Below, piece after piece: positions 37,051-47,348 of a DNA stretch of 64,000 nucleotides. Origin of the DNA: Paenibacillus sp. FSL H7-0331 (GTDB taxonomy: Bacteria; Bacillota; Bacilli; Paenibacillales; NBRC-103111). The stretch is taken from NCBI RefSeq assembly GCF_001956045.1, contig NZ_MRTH01000007.1:264789-328788 (forward strand). The letters are read 5' to 3'. Both the position numbers and the translations under genes were made by a program. Numbering within the stretch: position 1 is the first letter of the stretch; each line of letters opens with the position of its first letter. The notes under the pieces were generated by a model that had not been told where the DNA came from, did not search any database, and worked only from the letters and a program-made list of their open reading frames with translations.

Positions 37051-38811
37051 TTATTTATCATCCAATGGAAAGAAGATCAGGTCAATCGGGAACGCAGACC
37101 CTGCTGGTGGTGTGAATTCAATATCCAAGGCTGCTTCCTCACCCGTCGTTCGGGCCAGAATCTGCATCCCGTCAAACGCGGTAATCACCCCTGATTGCGG
37201 TATCAGACTGATCTCACCATTGATTTTGATCGGTCCTTTAAATATACCGCCATACGCTAACAGCATGATCGCCATTTTTCTCGGCTTGTCCGAATGGATT
37301 TTGTAAACCACTCCATAATTGCCTTCGTTTAATACATTCTGCTTACGCATCGGATCGTAGCCCGGCTGGAACGGATCCGTCGTGCCATCACCGATAATCA
37401 AGCGGTTCGGCTTGGTGAACGAACTCGCATCTATATTCCATTTGACCTCTGACACCGGGAACGTCCCTCTGACATGCCCTGTAAAAGGAAGCAGCGGCAG
37501 CTGACTGAGTGTCGTTTGCGATACCTGGCTAGTAGCGACAAAGGAAAATTCAATTTCGCCATTCGTTTCTACGTCATAGAACAGGTTGACACCTTGGCCT
37601 GGATAAAATTCCGGCATTTGCGAATAGATAAAAGTTTGATTGGCTGGAATCTCCATCGAATCGCTCCGCGGATCATTCATCAGAAAGTCCACAGAGGCTT
37701 CATTACCGATCAGGTTGGCATACACAGAAGGCCACACTTCGCCCTTGTTCGTTGTTTTGATCGTAACCGGTTTGTTGGTCGTATTCTTGGCCAGAATCGC
37801 CAGAGTAACCTTTTCCTTCGTTCCATTGATGTGATCCGCGTATAGGCGACCTTTCCCATTGACCTTATCCTGATACAGAATGCCTTTTTCCGTAAATTCC
37901 TCCGGACTGTCACTCACCAGCAGCTTACGAGAGCTGTCATTGGTAACCTGCTTAGGCAGCTGTGGTAAGTTCCAAAAGTTACCCCATAGCGTACTCCAAT
38001 CGGTTTTAATAAAACTGCCAACCGGCTTCATGTAGATCGGGTATTCAATCTCACTCAGATACACCTTATCTTCAATCGTCAGATTGCGCAGATAGGTTTC
38101 GCTTTTATTGCCATGTGCGTCCCATACCGTCAACGTGATCGGATACGTACCTGGTGAGAAAAACACCGATTCGTTGCCTTGCCACTCATATTTCACTAAA
38201 CCTTCGGAATCGGGGTCATAGCTCAGATCGACATATTTGACTGGTTCGCCCATCTTATATGTCTGCTTGGCAAAATTGAATTTGGCCACTGGATTGGAAT
38301 TGCCTGTATTCGGTATGTAAATCCCCGTTGGCGTTTTGGTATGAATAATTTCAACCCGGCGCAGCTCATCATTATAGGTATAACGTGCTCCCATATAATC
38401 AGCCAGCCAAGTCAGCTTAATTAACAGCTTGCCTTCCTTGCTGATCGCAGCAACGGAATCGAATGGGTTCAATACCCCGTTAATCCAAACTGCTTTGCGG
38501 TCACTGTCGAGCACAATGTTAAAGCCCGGTGTGGTCATTTCGATCTGACGTGTTACCGCGTTCCATTCTACCTTTAATCCCATCGCATCAGCCAAAGCTT
38601 TGGCAGGTACGAACATTTTGTCTTTGATAATGGTTGCAGGTGATTCCAGCATAATCTGCTTACCATTTATAAAAGCTTCTGCCTTATCCACATAAAGCAG
38701 CATGTAAGTCGTTGAAGTCGATTGCGCCGCAGATGCGGTGGACGAAATCAGAAGACTGAACAACAGGCTCATAACGACCAGCAGCGATAATTCTCTTTTC
38801 ATCGGTTTCAT
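37051..38811 (-). CDS. Secreted protein with copper amine oxidase N-terminal-like domain
   Basis: 586 residues. Sec signal peptide (ELSLLVVMSLLFSLLISS, cleavage near ASA-A). Residues about 35-150 form the Cu_amine_oxidN1/stalk domain (FINGKQIMLESPATIIKDKM, MFVPAKALADAMG), common in Paenibacillus exoproteins. A PKD-like stretch follows (YDPDSEGLVKYEW), then a long beta-rich region I do not recognise. There is no amine oxidase catalytic domain, so the name refers to the N-domain only. AGGAG before the ATG. Function unknown. Confidence 0.8.
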   Translation of the reverse strand: MKPMKRELSLLVVMSLLFSLLISSTASAAQSTSTTYMLLYVDKAEAFINGKQIMLESPATIIKDKMFVPAKALADAMGLKVEWNAVTRQIEMTTPGFNIVLDSDRKAVWINGVLNPFDSVAAISKEGKLLIKLTWLADYMGARYTYNDELRRVEIIHTKTPTGIYIPNTGNSNPVAKFNFAKQTYKMGEPVKYVDLSYDPDSEGLVKYEWQGNESVFFSPGTYPITLTVWDAHGNKSETYLRNLTIEDKVYLSEIEYPIYMKPVGSFIKTDWSTLWGNFWNLPQLPKQVTNDSSRKLLVSDSPEEFTEKGILYQDKVNGKGRLYADHINGTKEKVTLAILAKNTTNKPVTIKTTNKGEVWPSVYANLIGNEASVDFLMNDPRSDSMEIPANQTFIYSQMPEFYPGQGVNLFYDVETNGEIEFSFVATSQVSQTTLSQLPLLPFTGHVRGTFPVSEVKWNIDASSFTKPNRLIIGDGTTDPFQPGYDPMRKQNVLNEGNYGVVYKIHSDKPRKMAIMLLAYGGIFKGPIKINGEISLIPQSGVITAFDGMQILARTTGEEAALDIEFTPPAGSAFPIDLIFFPLDDK

Positions 38812-38948
38812 TTCTCTACTCCTTCAATTGGGTAAAATAGCACGGGTCTACGCAGCAAAAAACCTTTCCACAGAAGAACTCGTCATAATAGACGCTCAGC
38901 TTCAGAAAAGGTTGCGCTTTTCTTGTTATGTTATAGGTCTTGGCTGTG

Positions 38949-38983
38949 TCACTGACAAGCTTCCTTAGAGGAAGCCAGTGACA
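38949..38983 (-). terminator. Hairpin after the HPr-like gene
   Basis: GTCACTG.CTTCC against GGAAG..CAGTGAC; a long stem but without a good T-tract, so termination is uncertain. Confidence 0.4.
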
Positions 38984-38987
38984 ATGG

Positions 38988-39257
38988 TTATTGGTTCTCC
39001 AGCTCTTCTTTGCTTACCAATGTGACTAAAGCGTTTACAGCCTGTTCTGCGTCCGAACCCTCGGCACTAATATAAACCTCAGTACCCGTACTGATGGCCA
39101 AACTCATAATGCCCATAATACTTTTGGCGTTTACTTTCTTCTCGTCCTTCTCAACAAAGATCTCGGAAGAGAACTTATTTGCTTCCTGAACAAAAAGCGC
39201 TGCTGGTCTGGCATGAAGGCCTGTTTTCAACTTCACAACTACTGGGCGTTTCGACAT
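38988..39257 (-). CDS. HPr-family phosphocarrier at the crh position
   Basis: 89 residues from the ATG at 39257 (GGGGGT upstream; an in-frame TTG at 39266 sits too close to the site). With this start the key residues fall at standard numbers: His15 (GLHARPAA) and Ser46 (KSIMGIMSL). It lies in the whiA-yvcK-rapZ block where Bacillus subtilis has crh, whose product has Gln15. Its overall sequence (ALFVQEANKFSSE) looks Crh-like, yet it keeps the PTS phosphorylation site, so it may act as HPr, Crh or both. HprK, encoded at 58251-59192, would phosphorylate Ser46 for CcpA-dependent catabolite control. Confidence 0.9.
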   Translation of the reverse strand: MSKRPVVVKLKTGLHARPAALFVQEANKFSSEIFVEKDEKKVNAKSIMGIMSLAISTGTEVYISAEGSDAEQAVNALVTLVSKEELENQ

Positions 39258-39409
39258 TCCAACCAATACCCCCTAAATCTTAAATTGCAAATGACCATTT
39301 AATTCAATGATCATGAAAAAGCGATTTTTCAACCATTATATCATTTTTAAATCCTTTACACTAGAACAATTGAAAATTTACATAAAATATCTGCATGAAG
39401 CACGTCCGC

Positions 39410-40339
39410 TCAAGCTTTTCGAATTTTTTCTGCCATCTCATCAATTTTGCGAAGCCTGTGGTTGACACCGGATTTGCTTACAGTGCCCTTTAGCAGTTCC
39501 CCGACCTCGGTTAAGTTAATATCAGGGTTTTGCATCCGCACCTCAGCTACCTCGCGCAATTTTTCCGGCAGGTTCTCCAACCCGATTTCTTTTTGGATCA
39601 GACGAATATTTTCGATCTGGCGTACGGCAGCACCGATAGTTTTATTCAAATTGGCCGTATCGCAGTTGACCAAACGATTCACAGAATTGCGCATATCCTT
39701 CATGATCCTGACATCTTCAAAACGCAATAAAGCTTGATGGGCACCAATAAGACTTAACAATTCAATGATCTTCTCGCCTTCCTTGATGTACAGCACAAAG
39801 CCTTTTTTACGTTCGATACACCGTGCATTCAATTCAAAACGATTGGCAAGATCACATAAAGCATGACAGTGCTCTTCGTACATCGATGAAATTTCCAAGT
39901 GGTAGGACGAACCCTCCGGATTATTAACAGAACCGCCTGCCAGAAAAGCTCCCCGCAAGTAAGCTCGCTGACAGCATTCATCCGGAATCAATGTCTCGTC
40001 AATACCCGGGGTAAACATAAAGCCTTCGGATACGATTCGCAGCTCGGACAGTATATCCTGGACCTGATTCGGAATCCGCACCATGTACACATTGTTTTTT
40101 TTCAGCCGCATCTTTTTACGAACCAGCAATTCGATGTGCACGTTGAATTTCTTTTTGAGCAAAGAATAGATACGACGGGCAATAGCTGCGTTTTCAGTAC
40201 TGATGTCAAGGACGACTCGTTGATTCGTCAGCTGTACGGAACCGTTCATACGAATGAGGGCAGAAAGTTCAGCCTTTTCACAACAATCATCAGACTGAAT
40301 TAAGGTTAGTTCTTTTTTCGTTTGTGCGGCGAAAGACAC
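39410..40339 (-). CDS. whiA: DNA-binding protein WhiA
   Basis: 309 residues. N-terminal LAGLIDADG-like domain (about 1-200, [15 protein letters not shown]) and C-terminal helix-turn-helix (about 225-305, [23 protein letters not shown]). In Gram-positive bacteria it influences sporulation, cell division and chromosome segregation. GTG start behind GAGGTG, 6 nt after yvcK. No endonuclease catalytic residues are expected. Confidence 0.97.
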   Translation of the reverse strand: MSFAAQTKKELTLIQSDDCCEKAELSALIRMNGSVQLTNQRVVLDISTENAAIARRIYSLLKKKFNVHIELLVRKKMRLKKNNVYMVRIPNQVQDILSELRIVSEGFMFTPGIDETLIPDECCQRAYLRGAFLAGGSVNNPEGSSYHLEISSMYEEHCHALCDLANRFELNARCIERKKGFVLYIKEGEKIIELLSLIGAHQALLRFEDVRIMKDMRNSVNRLVNCDTANLNKTIGAAVRQIENIRLIQKEIGLENLPEKLREVAEVRMQNPDINLTEVGELLKGTVSKSGVNHRLRKIDEMAEKIRKA

Positions 40340-40345
40340 GGGGAA

Positions 40346-41332
40346 TCACCTCTTCTTGTGCATCCAGCTCTCCACCAGCTGATAAATATGCTGACTAAGC
40401 TTTTCCGCATCGTGGCGCAGGTAAGTTCGGAATAAAATTAATTGATCTGCGATGACTTTATACCCTTGTAGAGTTACCTCATCGAGATCAAGATGAACGA
40501 CCTTGGCACCCTTTTCTGCATATCGATCTTGGACCTGAGGAGGAATCTCCCCGTTATTAACAATAACATAATCGAACAGATCTTGCTCAACATGATCGTG
40601 AAGCGCCTGAATATGGTCACTCACACTGTAGCCATCCGTCTCGCCAGGCTGCGTCATCACATTGCAAATATAAATTTTGAGCGCTTTGGATTGAACTATC
40701 GTACGAGCGATTTCTGGAACGAGCAGGTTCGGCAAAATACTCGTATACAAGCTGCCGGGACCGAGCACAATCGCATCCGCCTGCTCTAGCGCTTCAATCG
40801 CTTCAGGCAGCGGGGATACATCGGCAGGTTCGATAAACACACGTTTGATGATTTTGCCTGCCTTCGGAATTTTGGACTCTCCGACAACGATGCTGCCATC
40901 GGTCATTTCCGCCTTCAGCACGATAGCGTGATTAGCTGCTGGAAGCACACGACCACGAACGGCGAATACACGGCTCAGCTCACGAACACCAGTTACAAAA
41001 TCACCTGTAATATCTTGCATCGCAGCCAAAATTAGATTACCCAAACTATGGCCTGCTAATCCTTGGCCTTTCTGAAAACGATACTCCAGCATTTTGCCAA
41101 GCAGCGGTTCTACGTCTGCGAGTGCAGTTAGCACGTTGCGAATATCACCCGGGGGGACCATCGCAAGCTCCGAGCGCAGAATGCCTGAGCTGCCTCCATC
41201 ATCCGCTACAGTCACAATCGCTGTAATATCCAATGGCTTTTCCTTGAGTCCGCGCAGCATGACGGATAGACCGGTTCCGCCTCCGATGACAACGATACGA
41301 GGTCGATCATTTCCCCCGTAAACATAGGTCAT
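40346..41332 (-). CDS. yvcK: YvcK/CofD-like protein (cell-shape and gluconeogenic growth factor)
   Basis: 328 residues. [17 protein letters not shown] binds UDP-sugar in family members; ADDGGSSG and PPGDIRN are signature blocks. Bacillus YvcK is needed for normal morphology on gluconeogenic carbon sources. Its ATG overlaps the rapZ stop (ATGA). Cytoplasmic. Confidence 0.96.
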   Translation of the reverse strand: MTYVYGGNDRPRIVVIGGGTGLSVMLRGLKEKPLDITAIVTVADDGGSSGILRSELAMVPPGDIRNVLTALADVEPLLGKMLEYRFQKGQGLAGHSLGNLILAAMQDITGDFVTGVRELSRVFAVRGRVLPAANHAIVLKAEMTDGSIVVGESKIPKAGKIIKRVFIEPADVSPLPEAIEALEQADAIVLGPGSLYTSILPNLLVPEIARTIVQSKALKIYICNVMTQPGETDGYSVSDHIQALHDHVEQDLFDYVIVNNGEIPPQVQDRYAEKGAKVVHLDLDEVTLQGYKVIADQLILFRTYLRHDAEKLSQHIYQLVESWMHKKR

Positions 41333-42228
41333 ATTTTCACCTCAACCCGATCCCGCTCAGCGTCTCGGTGATTGACTCGCACGATCTCCGTTTCACTATT
41401 CCCCATCACTTTACCCAAATATTCAGCGATAGCCACGGACCGATGCTTGCCGCCTGTACATCCTATACCGAGTACAACCTGGCTTTTGCCTTCCTTCTTA
41501 TACTGTGGAATCAGAAAGTGAAGCATATCGAGCAGTTTGACCAGGAATTCCTGAGTTTCACCCCACTTCATCACATAGTCATACACTTCGGAATCCTGAC
41601 CCGTATTGGGCCGCAATGCGTCCACATAGTGGGGATTAGGCAAAAATCTCACATCAAATATTAAATCGGCATCAATCGGTATCCCATATTTAAAGCCAAA
41701 CGAAATCACATTAATCGAAATTCCGTCTTTTTCGGTATGGGTGAACCGGGATACGATCTTTTCCTTCAACTGGGCCGGCTTCAAACTGCTAGTGTCAATA
41801 GCTTGCGTCGCCATACCCTTCAGTTCCTCCAGCAGCTTGCGTTCCTGCAGAATTCCTTCCAGTGGCGCACCCGCAGGAGCCAAGGGATGCTTGCGGCGGC
41901 TTTCTTTGTAACGTTGGACAAGCACCGAATCGGTAGCATCCAGAAACACAATTTCGTACTTTAAGGCCTGATTTTCCCTTAAAAAACGCAGAGACTCCGA
42001 CAAGGATGTGAAGAATTCCCGGCCGCGCAAATCAATGACCAGAGCAACCTTGCCAATCCGGCCCTTTGACTGCTCAATCAATTCTGCGAATTTGGGAATC
42101 AGAACCGGGGGCAGGTTATCTACACAGAAAAAACCGAGATCCTCCAGGCTCTGCACCGCAATCGTTTTGCCCGCTCCGGACATACCGGTAATGATGACCA
42201 GCTTGCCAAGGGAATGCAATTCTTCCAT
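41329..42228 (-). CDS. rapZ: RNase adapter/nucleotide-binding protein RapZ (YvcJ)
   Basis: 299 residues. Walker A GMSGAGKT at about 15-22; C-terminal [16 protein letters not shown] is the family signature with conserved Cys and His. YvcJ binds GTP/ATP; in Enterobacteria RapZ controls GlmZ decay, in Bacillus it affects competence. AGGAGG before the ATG. Confidence 0.96.
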   Translation of the reverse strand: MEELHSLGKLVIITGMSGAGKTIAVQSLEDLGFFCVDNLPPVLIPKFAELIEQSKGRIGKVALVIDLRGREFFTSLSESLRFLRENQALKYEIVFLDATDSVLVQRYKESRRKHPLAPAGAPLEGILQERKLLEELKGMATQAIDTSSLKPAQLKEKIVSRFTHTEKDGISINVISFGFKYGIPIDADLIFDVRFLPNPHYVDALRPNTGQDSEVYDYVMKWGETQEFLVKLLDMLHFLIPQYKKEGKSQVVLGIGCTGGKHRSVAIAEYLGKVMGNSETEIVRVNHRDAERDRVEVKI

Positions 42229-42245
42229 GCGAGTTTCCTCCTAAT

Positions 42246-43196
42246 TCAAGAATGCAGGTTCAAGCCTGCAGCTCCGACTACACCAGCATCGTTTCCAAGG
42301 GTAGCTGGAACAATATCTACGCCTTCTCTGGCTGTTTCCTGCGTGTACTCATGATAATACTTACGTATCGCATCGAATAAAAATTCGCCAGCCTTGGATA
42401 CGCCACCACCAATAATAAAACGTTGTGGATTTAATACAACAGAAACAGCTGCCATCGATTTACCTAAATACATCGCAGCGCGGTTCACAATCCGCAAAGA
42501 CACCTCATCACCGGATTTGGCTGCATCCAGCACATCTTTGGCTGTCAACACTTCGACTAATGCCAGCGACGTATGCTCGCCACGTTCGACCGCTTCCTTA
42601 CCCATACGGATAATTCCCGTAGCCGAAGAGACCGTCTCCAAACAACCGTACATGCCACAGCCGCATCGAATGGCCTCAACATCCGGTACTACCTTTATAT
42701 GACCCAATTCGCCAGCCATTCCTTTAAAACCTTGATAAATTTTTCCGTTTATTATAATTCCGCCGCCAACACCCGTACCTAAAGTATAGCATACCACATT
42801 CGGGATACCTGCTCCCGCACCGCTCCATGCCTCGCCAAGTGCAGCTACGTTGGCGTCGTTGTCGATTTTCACCGTTTTGCCGAGCTTTTCTTCCAGGATC
42901 TTCTTCACAGGCACATTACGCCAGCCCAGGTTAGGAGACAGCTTGATGAAGCCTTCAGGAATATCCATAAATCCGGCAATACCCGCTCCGATTCCAGCTA
43001 CTTGCTCCCAATCATGTGATGAATCCGCAACGAGCTTACGTACATATTGCGCAATATTTTCCAAAACTACGTCCGAACCGTGCTCCGTTCCAGTCGGTCC
43101 TTCATACGTATGCAGCAGCTTGCCTGACTCATCGCAAAGGCCTACCTTGATCGAGGTTCCTCCCAAGTCGACTCCAACATAAACGTTCTTTCCCAT
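42246..43196 (-). CDS. glcK: Glucokinase, ROK family
   Basis: 316 residues. ATP-binding VGVDLGGTSIKVGL, catalytic Asp in IDNDANVAALGE, and the zinc motif CGCGMYGCLE, all typical of ROK glucokinases. Converts glucose to glucose 6-phosphate. Replaces the Nudix gene yvcI found between trxB and rapZ in Bacillus subtilis. Confidence 0.93.
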   Translation of the reverse strand: MGKNVYVGVDLGGTSIKVGLCDESGKLLHTYEGPTGTEHGSDVVLENIAQYVRKLVADSSHDWEQVAGIGAGIAGFMDIPEGFIKLSPNLGWRNVPVKKILEEKLGKTVKIDNDANVAALGEAWSGAGAGIPNVVCYTLGTGVGGGIIINGKIYQGFKGMAGELGHIKVVPDVEAIRCGCGMYGCLETVSSATGIIRMGKEAVERGEHTSLALVEVLTAKDVLDAAKSGDEVSLRIVNRAAMYLGKSMAAVSVVLNPQRFIIGGGVSKAGEFLFDAIRKYYHEYTQETAREGVDIVPATLGNDAGVVGAAGLNLHS

Positions 43197-43295
43197 TACC
43201 AGGTCACCTCATAAGCTATGATTGCATAAATCTTCATACCAACTATAAGCCAAGCCTAACTACAGGTCAAGGCAAAGGAAATTAAAAAAAGACTA

Positions 43296-43325
43296 AAAAA
43301 CGTGGGTCCTGAACGCCCACGTTTT
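43296..43325 (-). terminator. Terminator after trxB
   Basis: AAAACGTGGGC.../...CCCACGTTTTTT stem-loop with T-tract on the minus strand. Confidence 0.8.
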
Positions 43326-43332
43326 GTAGAAA

Positions 43333-44280
43333 TTATAGGGACTGGCTCCAATCGTGAACCATATGACCATCCAAAAACTTCTCACAATCAAGTGCTGCCA
43401 TACAACCACTGCCGGCTGCTGTAATGGCTTGACGGTATTTGCTGTCCTGCACATCGCCACAGGCGAATACACCCTCAACATTGGTAAGGGACGTGCCAGG
43501 TTTTACGATAATATAGCCAGTTTCATCTGTAGTAATTTGCCCAGCAAGAAACCCAGTGTTCGGTCTATGTCCGATCGCAACAAAGATACCGTCGGTTTCG
43601 ATCACTTCTTCTGCGCCGGTTTCGTTGTCCAGTACCTTTAAGCCCGTTACTCCACGATCACCAGAAATAACAGCTACCGGCGTTTTGTTAAGTCCCCAAG
43701 ATACCTTGGCATTCTCACGAGCGCGATCCTGCATAATTTTGGAGGCACGCAGCTCGCTGCGGCGATGTACAAGCTTCACATCCGTGGCAAAACGTGTCAG
43801 GAAGTTGGCTTCCTCCATCGCGGAGTCACCGCCACCCACTACAATTATTTTCTTGCCGCGGAAGAAAAACCCATCACAGGTTGCACAGGTGCTGACACCG
43901 TGACCGATACTTTCCTTCTCATTCTCAATACCCAACAGTTTAGCAGAAGCTCCTGTCGAAATGATGATGCTTTCCGCTTCAATATCGCCCAGACCTTCAA
44001 CCGAAAGCTTGAATGGGCGGTTCGACAAGTCGATTGAATTTACCCAACCCGTCTTGAACTCGGCTCCAAAGCGCTCCGCCTGCTTACGCATGTTGTCCAT
44101 GAGTTCGGGTCCCATAATACCTTCAGGGAATCCCGGAAAGTTCTCAACCTCGGTTGTTGTTGTCAACTGGCCTCCTGGCTCCGGTCCTTCAATAACTAGA
44201 GGATTCAGGTTCGCACGAGCCAAATAAATGGCTGCAGTCAACCCCGCAGGACCTGTTCCGATTACGATTGTTCTGTACAT
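43333..44280 (-). CDS. trxB: Thioredoxin reductase
   Basis: 315 residues from the ATG at 44280, 7 nt after AAGGAGG; six upstream codons cover the site itself. FAD-binding GTGPAGLTAAIYLARA, redox-active CATC, NADP-binding GGGDSAMEEA and C-terminal GVFACGDVQD are in the usual order. It reduces thioredoxin with NADPH. Confidence 0.97.
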   Translation of the reverse strand: MYRTIVIGTGPAGLTAAIYLARANLNPLVIEGPEPGGQLTTTTEVENFPGFPEGIMGPELMDNMRKQAERFGAEFKTGWVNSIDLSNRPFKLSVEGLGDIEAESIIISTGASAKLLGIENEKESIGHGVSTCATCDGFFFRGKKIIVVGGGDSAMEEANFLTRFATDVKLVHRRSELRASKIMQDRARENAKVSWGLNKTPVAVISGDRGVTGLKVLDNETGAEEVIETDGIFVAIGHRPNTGFLAGQITTDETGYIIVKPGTSLTNVEGVFACGDVQDSKYRQAITAAGSGCMAALDCEKFLDGHMVHDWSQSL

Positions 44281-44361
44281 GATGGTATCCTCCTTCATCT
44301 TTTGCTAACAGCATCATCAGCATATTGTTAAACCTAAAATCTTCTTAAACAAAATAAAATT

Positions 44362-46116
44362 TTATTTAGCTTTATTATCAAAGCTGGAAAACTTCGAAAA
44401 AATAGTTTCCATTTTCTCTCGCAGGCCGCAGGCATCATCAATGATCTTCACATTTTTACTGATGGTTGTGACCGATACCTCGTATCGATGCGACAGCTCT
44501 TGATACGAAATAGCGCGACGATGCATTTTGGCCGTTAAATATTCCAAGGCCGCTGCCCAGCCTTCAACCTTTGAAATTTTGGGCGTATGATCCGGTGAGA
44601 CACGAGACAAGAATTCCACCCACAGCGTCTGCAAATCATACTGCTGTACCATATCATAGCGGCGATCCATTTGCTCCAGCGCCATATCCATAATTTGCTG
44701 CCATTTGGGTTCCCAGACGGGCAAATTCGGAGAAAACGGGGAAGCAGGGACGACCAACTTCCGACCTTCCAGCACGGCTTCAACGGGCTCCTGAATACCG
44801 ATACTGCGAAGCACGAAGATAGCTACTTTTTTCAAATAATCGTCTTCTCCAGGCTCCTGTACGAACTCCAGCAAGGCTTCCTTCACTTCATTGTCGGCTA
44901 TCAAGCCAAACGCCTGAATAACCTGAAGCTTCGTTTCCGTGTCTCCGTGACGCAGTGCCCAGAAGAATGAAGATCTGACCAAAGGGTCACGCTTTAAATG
45001 ATCCGGCAAGCCTTCCGTCGACTTCTCCAAACCACGGAACTGCTCTTCGAACGGAAGATGATAATGATAGCTCACCGAAGGTTTTTCTTCTTCATGACGT
45101 GACTTTTCAAGCATACTCAAATAGAACTTCGGTATGTCCGATCCAGGATCAAACTTATCCGCTTGCCGCCATTGGCGCTCAGCCTCGCCATACCGCTTCG
45201 TATGATAGGCCGCAACAGCCGTATAATGAAATAAACAAGGGTCTAGTCCAGCCTCACCCGTCTTCAACAATCGTTTGAACAGCCGATACGCAGTCTCATG
45301 CTCACTTAAGATACCCATTGTAGTAGCTAGTTTAAACACATGATCCTGATGAAACGGATACGTCTTGCGCAGCACATCCAGCAGCTCGCCAAGCTTATCC
45401 AAATCACCGAAATGCTGGTAAAAAATAGCAAGGTTGCACAAAGCATGCAAATTGCCATGATCCAGCTCCAACACCTGGCGAATCATGTCAATCGACTTGT
45501 CGAAATAACCCATGTAATAATAAGCCAAAGCCAAATTGTTGCGCGCAGCCATAAAGTCGCTATGTTTTTCTACAATATTCTCCAATATACGGACCGCTTC
45601 CGTAAACTTGCCTTCTTCCAGCAAAGCCCGTGCGCGATCGTGCTCGAACATGCCCTCACGGCTTTTGATTCCGGTCAATTGGGTCGGACGATCCAGCTCA
45701 TAGGTAAGCAGCTCGATCATCTCTTCGGATTCCTCCAGGAATTGTCCGGATTCATCGTGCTCCAAATAATGTATAATCGCTTTTTCAGCCGATTCATAAT
45801 TTTCCATATTGGCAAAATTGTTAGCCATATAAAAATAGCATTCCGTCATAGTCGGATCGACTTGATCCAGCACCTGCTGCAAAATAACATTCGATTCCTC
45901 GTAATTCCCCATCTCCGAGAGAAGCCCCGCCAAGTTGCAATGATTAACCGGGTTCTCCGGTTCATATTCAGCGGCACGACGAAAATACTTCAATGCCTTA
46001 TCGTAATGATATCGGTCCAAAGACTGAACGGCTCGTTCGAAAAAGAATGTTGCATCCATTTTTATCGGTATCACTTTGTTAGGTTGAGTTTGGGCAGCAC
46101 GTTTTTTCTTCTCCAC
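44362..46116 (-). CDS. Tetratricopeptide-repeat protein with C-terminal HTH-like region
   Basis: 584 residues from GTG at 46116, about 10 nt after GGAGG; an upstream GTG at 46128 overlaps the site. TPR-type helix pairs run from about 25 to 330 (YDKALKYFRRAAEYEPENP, AARNNLALAYYYMGYFDKSI). The last 70 residues look like a winged or simple helix-turn-helix (ISYQELSHRYEVSVTTISKN). In Bacillus subtilis a TPR gene (yvcD) occupies the same place beside trxB. The partner is unknown. Confidence 0.82.
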   Translation of the reverse strand: MEKKKRAAQTQPNKVIPIKMDATFFFERAVQSLDRYHYDKALKYFRRAAEYEPENPVNHCNLAGLLSEMGNYEESNVILQQVLDQVDPTMTECYFYMANNFANMENYESAEKAIIHYLEHDESGQFLEESEEMIELLTYELDRPTQLTGIKSREGMFEHDRARALLEEGKFTEAVRILENIVEKHSDFMAARNNLALAYYYMGYFDKSIDMIRQVLELDHGNLHALCNLAIFYQHFGDLDKLGELLDVLRKTYPFHQDHVFKLATTMGILSEHETAYRLFKRLLKTGEAGLDPCLFHYTAVAAYHTKRYGEAERQWRQADKFDPGSDIPKFYLSMLEKSRHEEEKPSVSYHYHLPFEEQFRGLEKSTEGLPDHLKRDPLVRSSFFWALRHGDTETKLQVIQAFGLIADNEVKEALLEFVQEPGEDDYLKKVAIFVLRSIGIQEPVEAVLEGRKLVVPASPFSPNLPVWEPKWQQIMDMALEQMDRRYDMVQQYDLQTLWVEFLSRVSPDHTPKISKVEGWAAALEYLTAKMHRRAISYQELSHRYEVSVTTISKNVKIIDDACGLREKMETIFSKFSSFDNKAK

Positions 46117-46221
46117 TCGGCAAGGCACCTCCGGTTCCGTCTGGAATACGCAAAGAAATCAGCGTTAATCTACAAAAATTATAGCATACTAGCGAACGAA
46201 TACATACGGATTAAGTCAATT

Positions 46222-47172
46222 TTAAATACCGCCATATTTAAACAGCGAACTGATCGAACCGCCGTCTTTAATAATCCGGATCGCATTGGACAATAGTCCC
46301 GCTACAGACAGCACCTTAAAGCGCGACGAGTGGTCCTGCGGTATCGCAATCGAATCGGTTATAATGACTTCCCTGATATTCGGGTGGTCCAGACGCTGCA
46401 AAGCAGGTCCCGAGAATACAGGGTGGGTAGCACAGATGAATACATCGTTGGCGCCCCGCTCCTTCAAGCCCTCCACTACGTTAACAATCGTTTTGCCTGT
46501 ATCAATCAAGTCCTCCATAATGATCGGAGTTTTACCTTCAACATCACCGACTACATGAGTAACCGTAGCTTCATTGTGCGCATAACGCTTTTTGAACATC
46601 ATAGCAATGGGTGCCTCCAGTACATTAGCCAAATTCTCGGCTCTTGTCACACCACCGGCATCCGGAGATACTACGATCAAATCTTTAATATTTTGGTTCT
46701 TGATGTGACTGCTTAACAAGTCCAGCGCCGTTAAATGGTCGACCGGTATATTGAAAAATCCCTGAATAGCCGGAGCATGCAGATCGATCGTGATCACACG
46801 ATGAGCTCCTGCGGAATTTAGTAAATCCGCTACCAACTTGGCCGTAATCGGTTCACGCGGGGCAGCCTTACGTTCCTGCCGGGAATAACCGTAGTAAGGA
46901 ATGACCAGATTGATCGTTCTGGCCGACGCACGTTTGGCCGCGTCCATCATCACCAACAATTCCATGAAGTGCTCGTTGATCGGATGGGAAAACGTCTGCA
47001 CCAGAAACACATCACAGTTACGAATGGTTTCCTCATAATGACAGTAGATTTCTCCGCATTTGAACCGGGACAGCTTGATTTTGCCAAGTGGAACATCCAA
47101 TTCCTTACAGATACGTTCGGCAAGTAGAGGATTGGATGATCCTGAAAATATTTTCAATTGGTCGCTAAACAT
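46222..47172 (-). CDS. prs: Ribose-phosphate diphosphokinase (PRPP synthase)
   Basis: 316 residues from the ATG at 47172, behind GGAGG. IFSGSSNPLLAERI opens the fold, YYGYSRQERKAAPREPITAKLVA is the flexible catalytic stretch, and VSPDAGGVTRAENL and IMEDLIDTGKTI bind Mg and PRPP. It makes PRPP from ribose 5-phosphate and ATP. Sequence details (GEIYCHYEETIRNCD) differ from the usual GEV.INI.ES.RG of the housekeeping Prs, so it may be a second, paralogous enzyme; its site next to the his genes suggests PRPP supply for HisG. Confidence 0.92.
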   Translation of the reverse strand: MFSDQLKIFSGSSNPLLAERICKELDVPLGKIKLSRFKCGEIYCHYEETIRNCDVFLVQTFSHPINEHFMELLVMMDAAKRASARTINLVIPYYGYSRQERKAAPREPITAKLVADLLNSAGAHRVITIDLHAPAIQGFFNIPVDHLTALDLLSSHIKNQNIKDLIVVSPDAGGVTRAENLANVLEAPIAMMFKKRYAHNEATVTHVVGDVEGKTPIIMEDLIDTGKTIVNVVEGLKERGANDVFICATHPVFSGPALQRLDHPNIREVIITDSIAIPQDHSSRFKVLSVAGLLSNAIRIIKDGGSISSLFKYGGI

Positions 47173-47348
47173 GGTAACCTCCATCAACGGATTGTTTACA
47201 TTTACAAAGATAAAATAAAAATCAACAAAAACTGCATAACCCTATTATACATGAAACCCATTGATTAAGAAAAAGTCATTTAGGTGAAATTGTGAAAATA
47301 TGCTTGACCATTTTATGGATTCAGCTTAATTTCCCCATAATAAACCAA

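Noticed and set aside
37051..38811. Annotation as a copper amine oxidase enzyme
   Set aside because: Only the N-terminal stalk-type domain is present; no topaquinone or copper-site region is seen.
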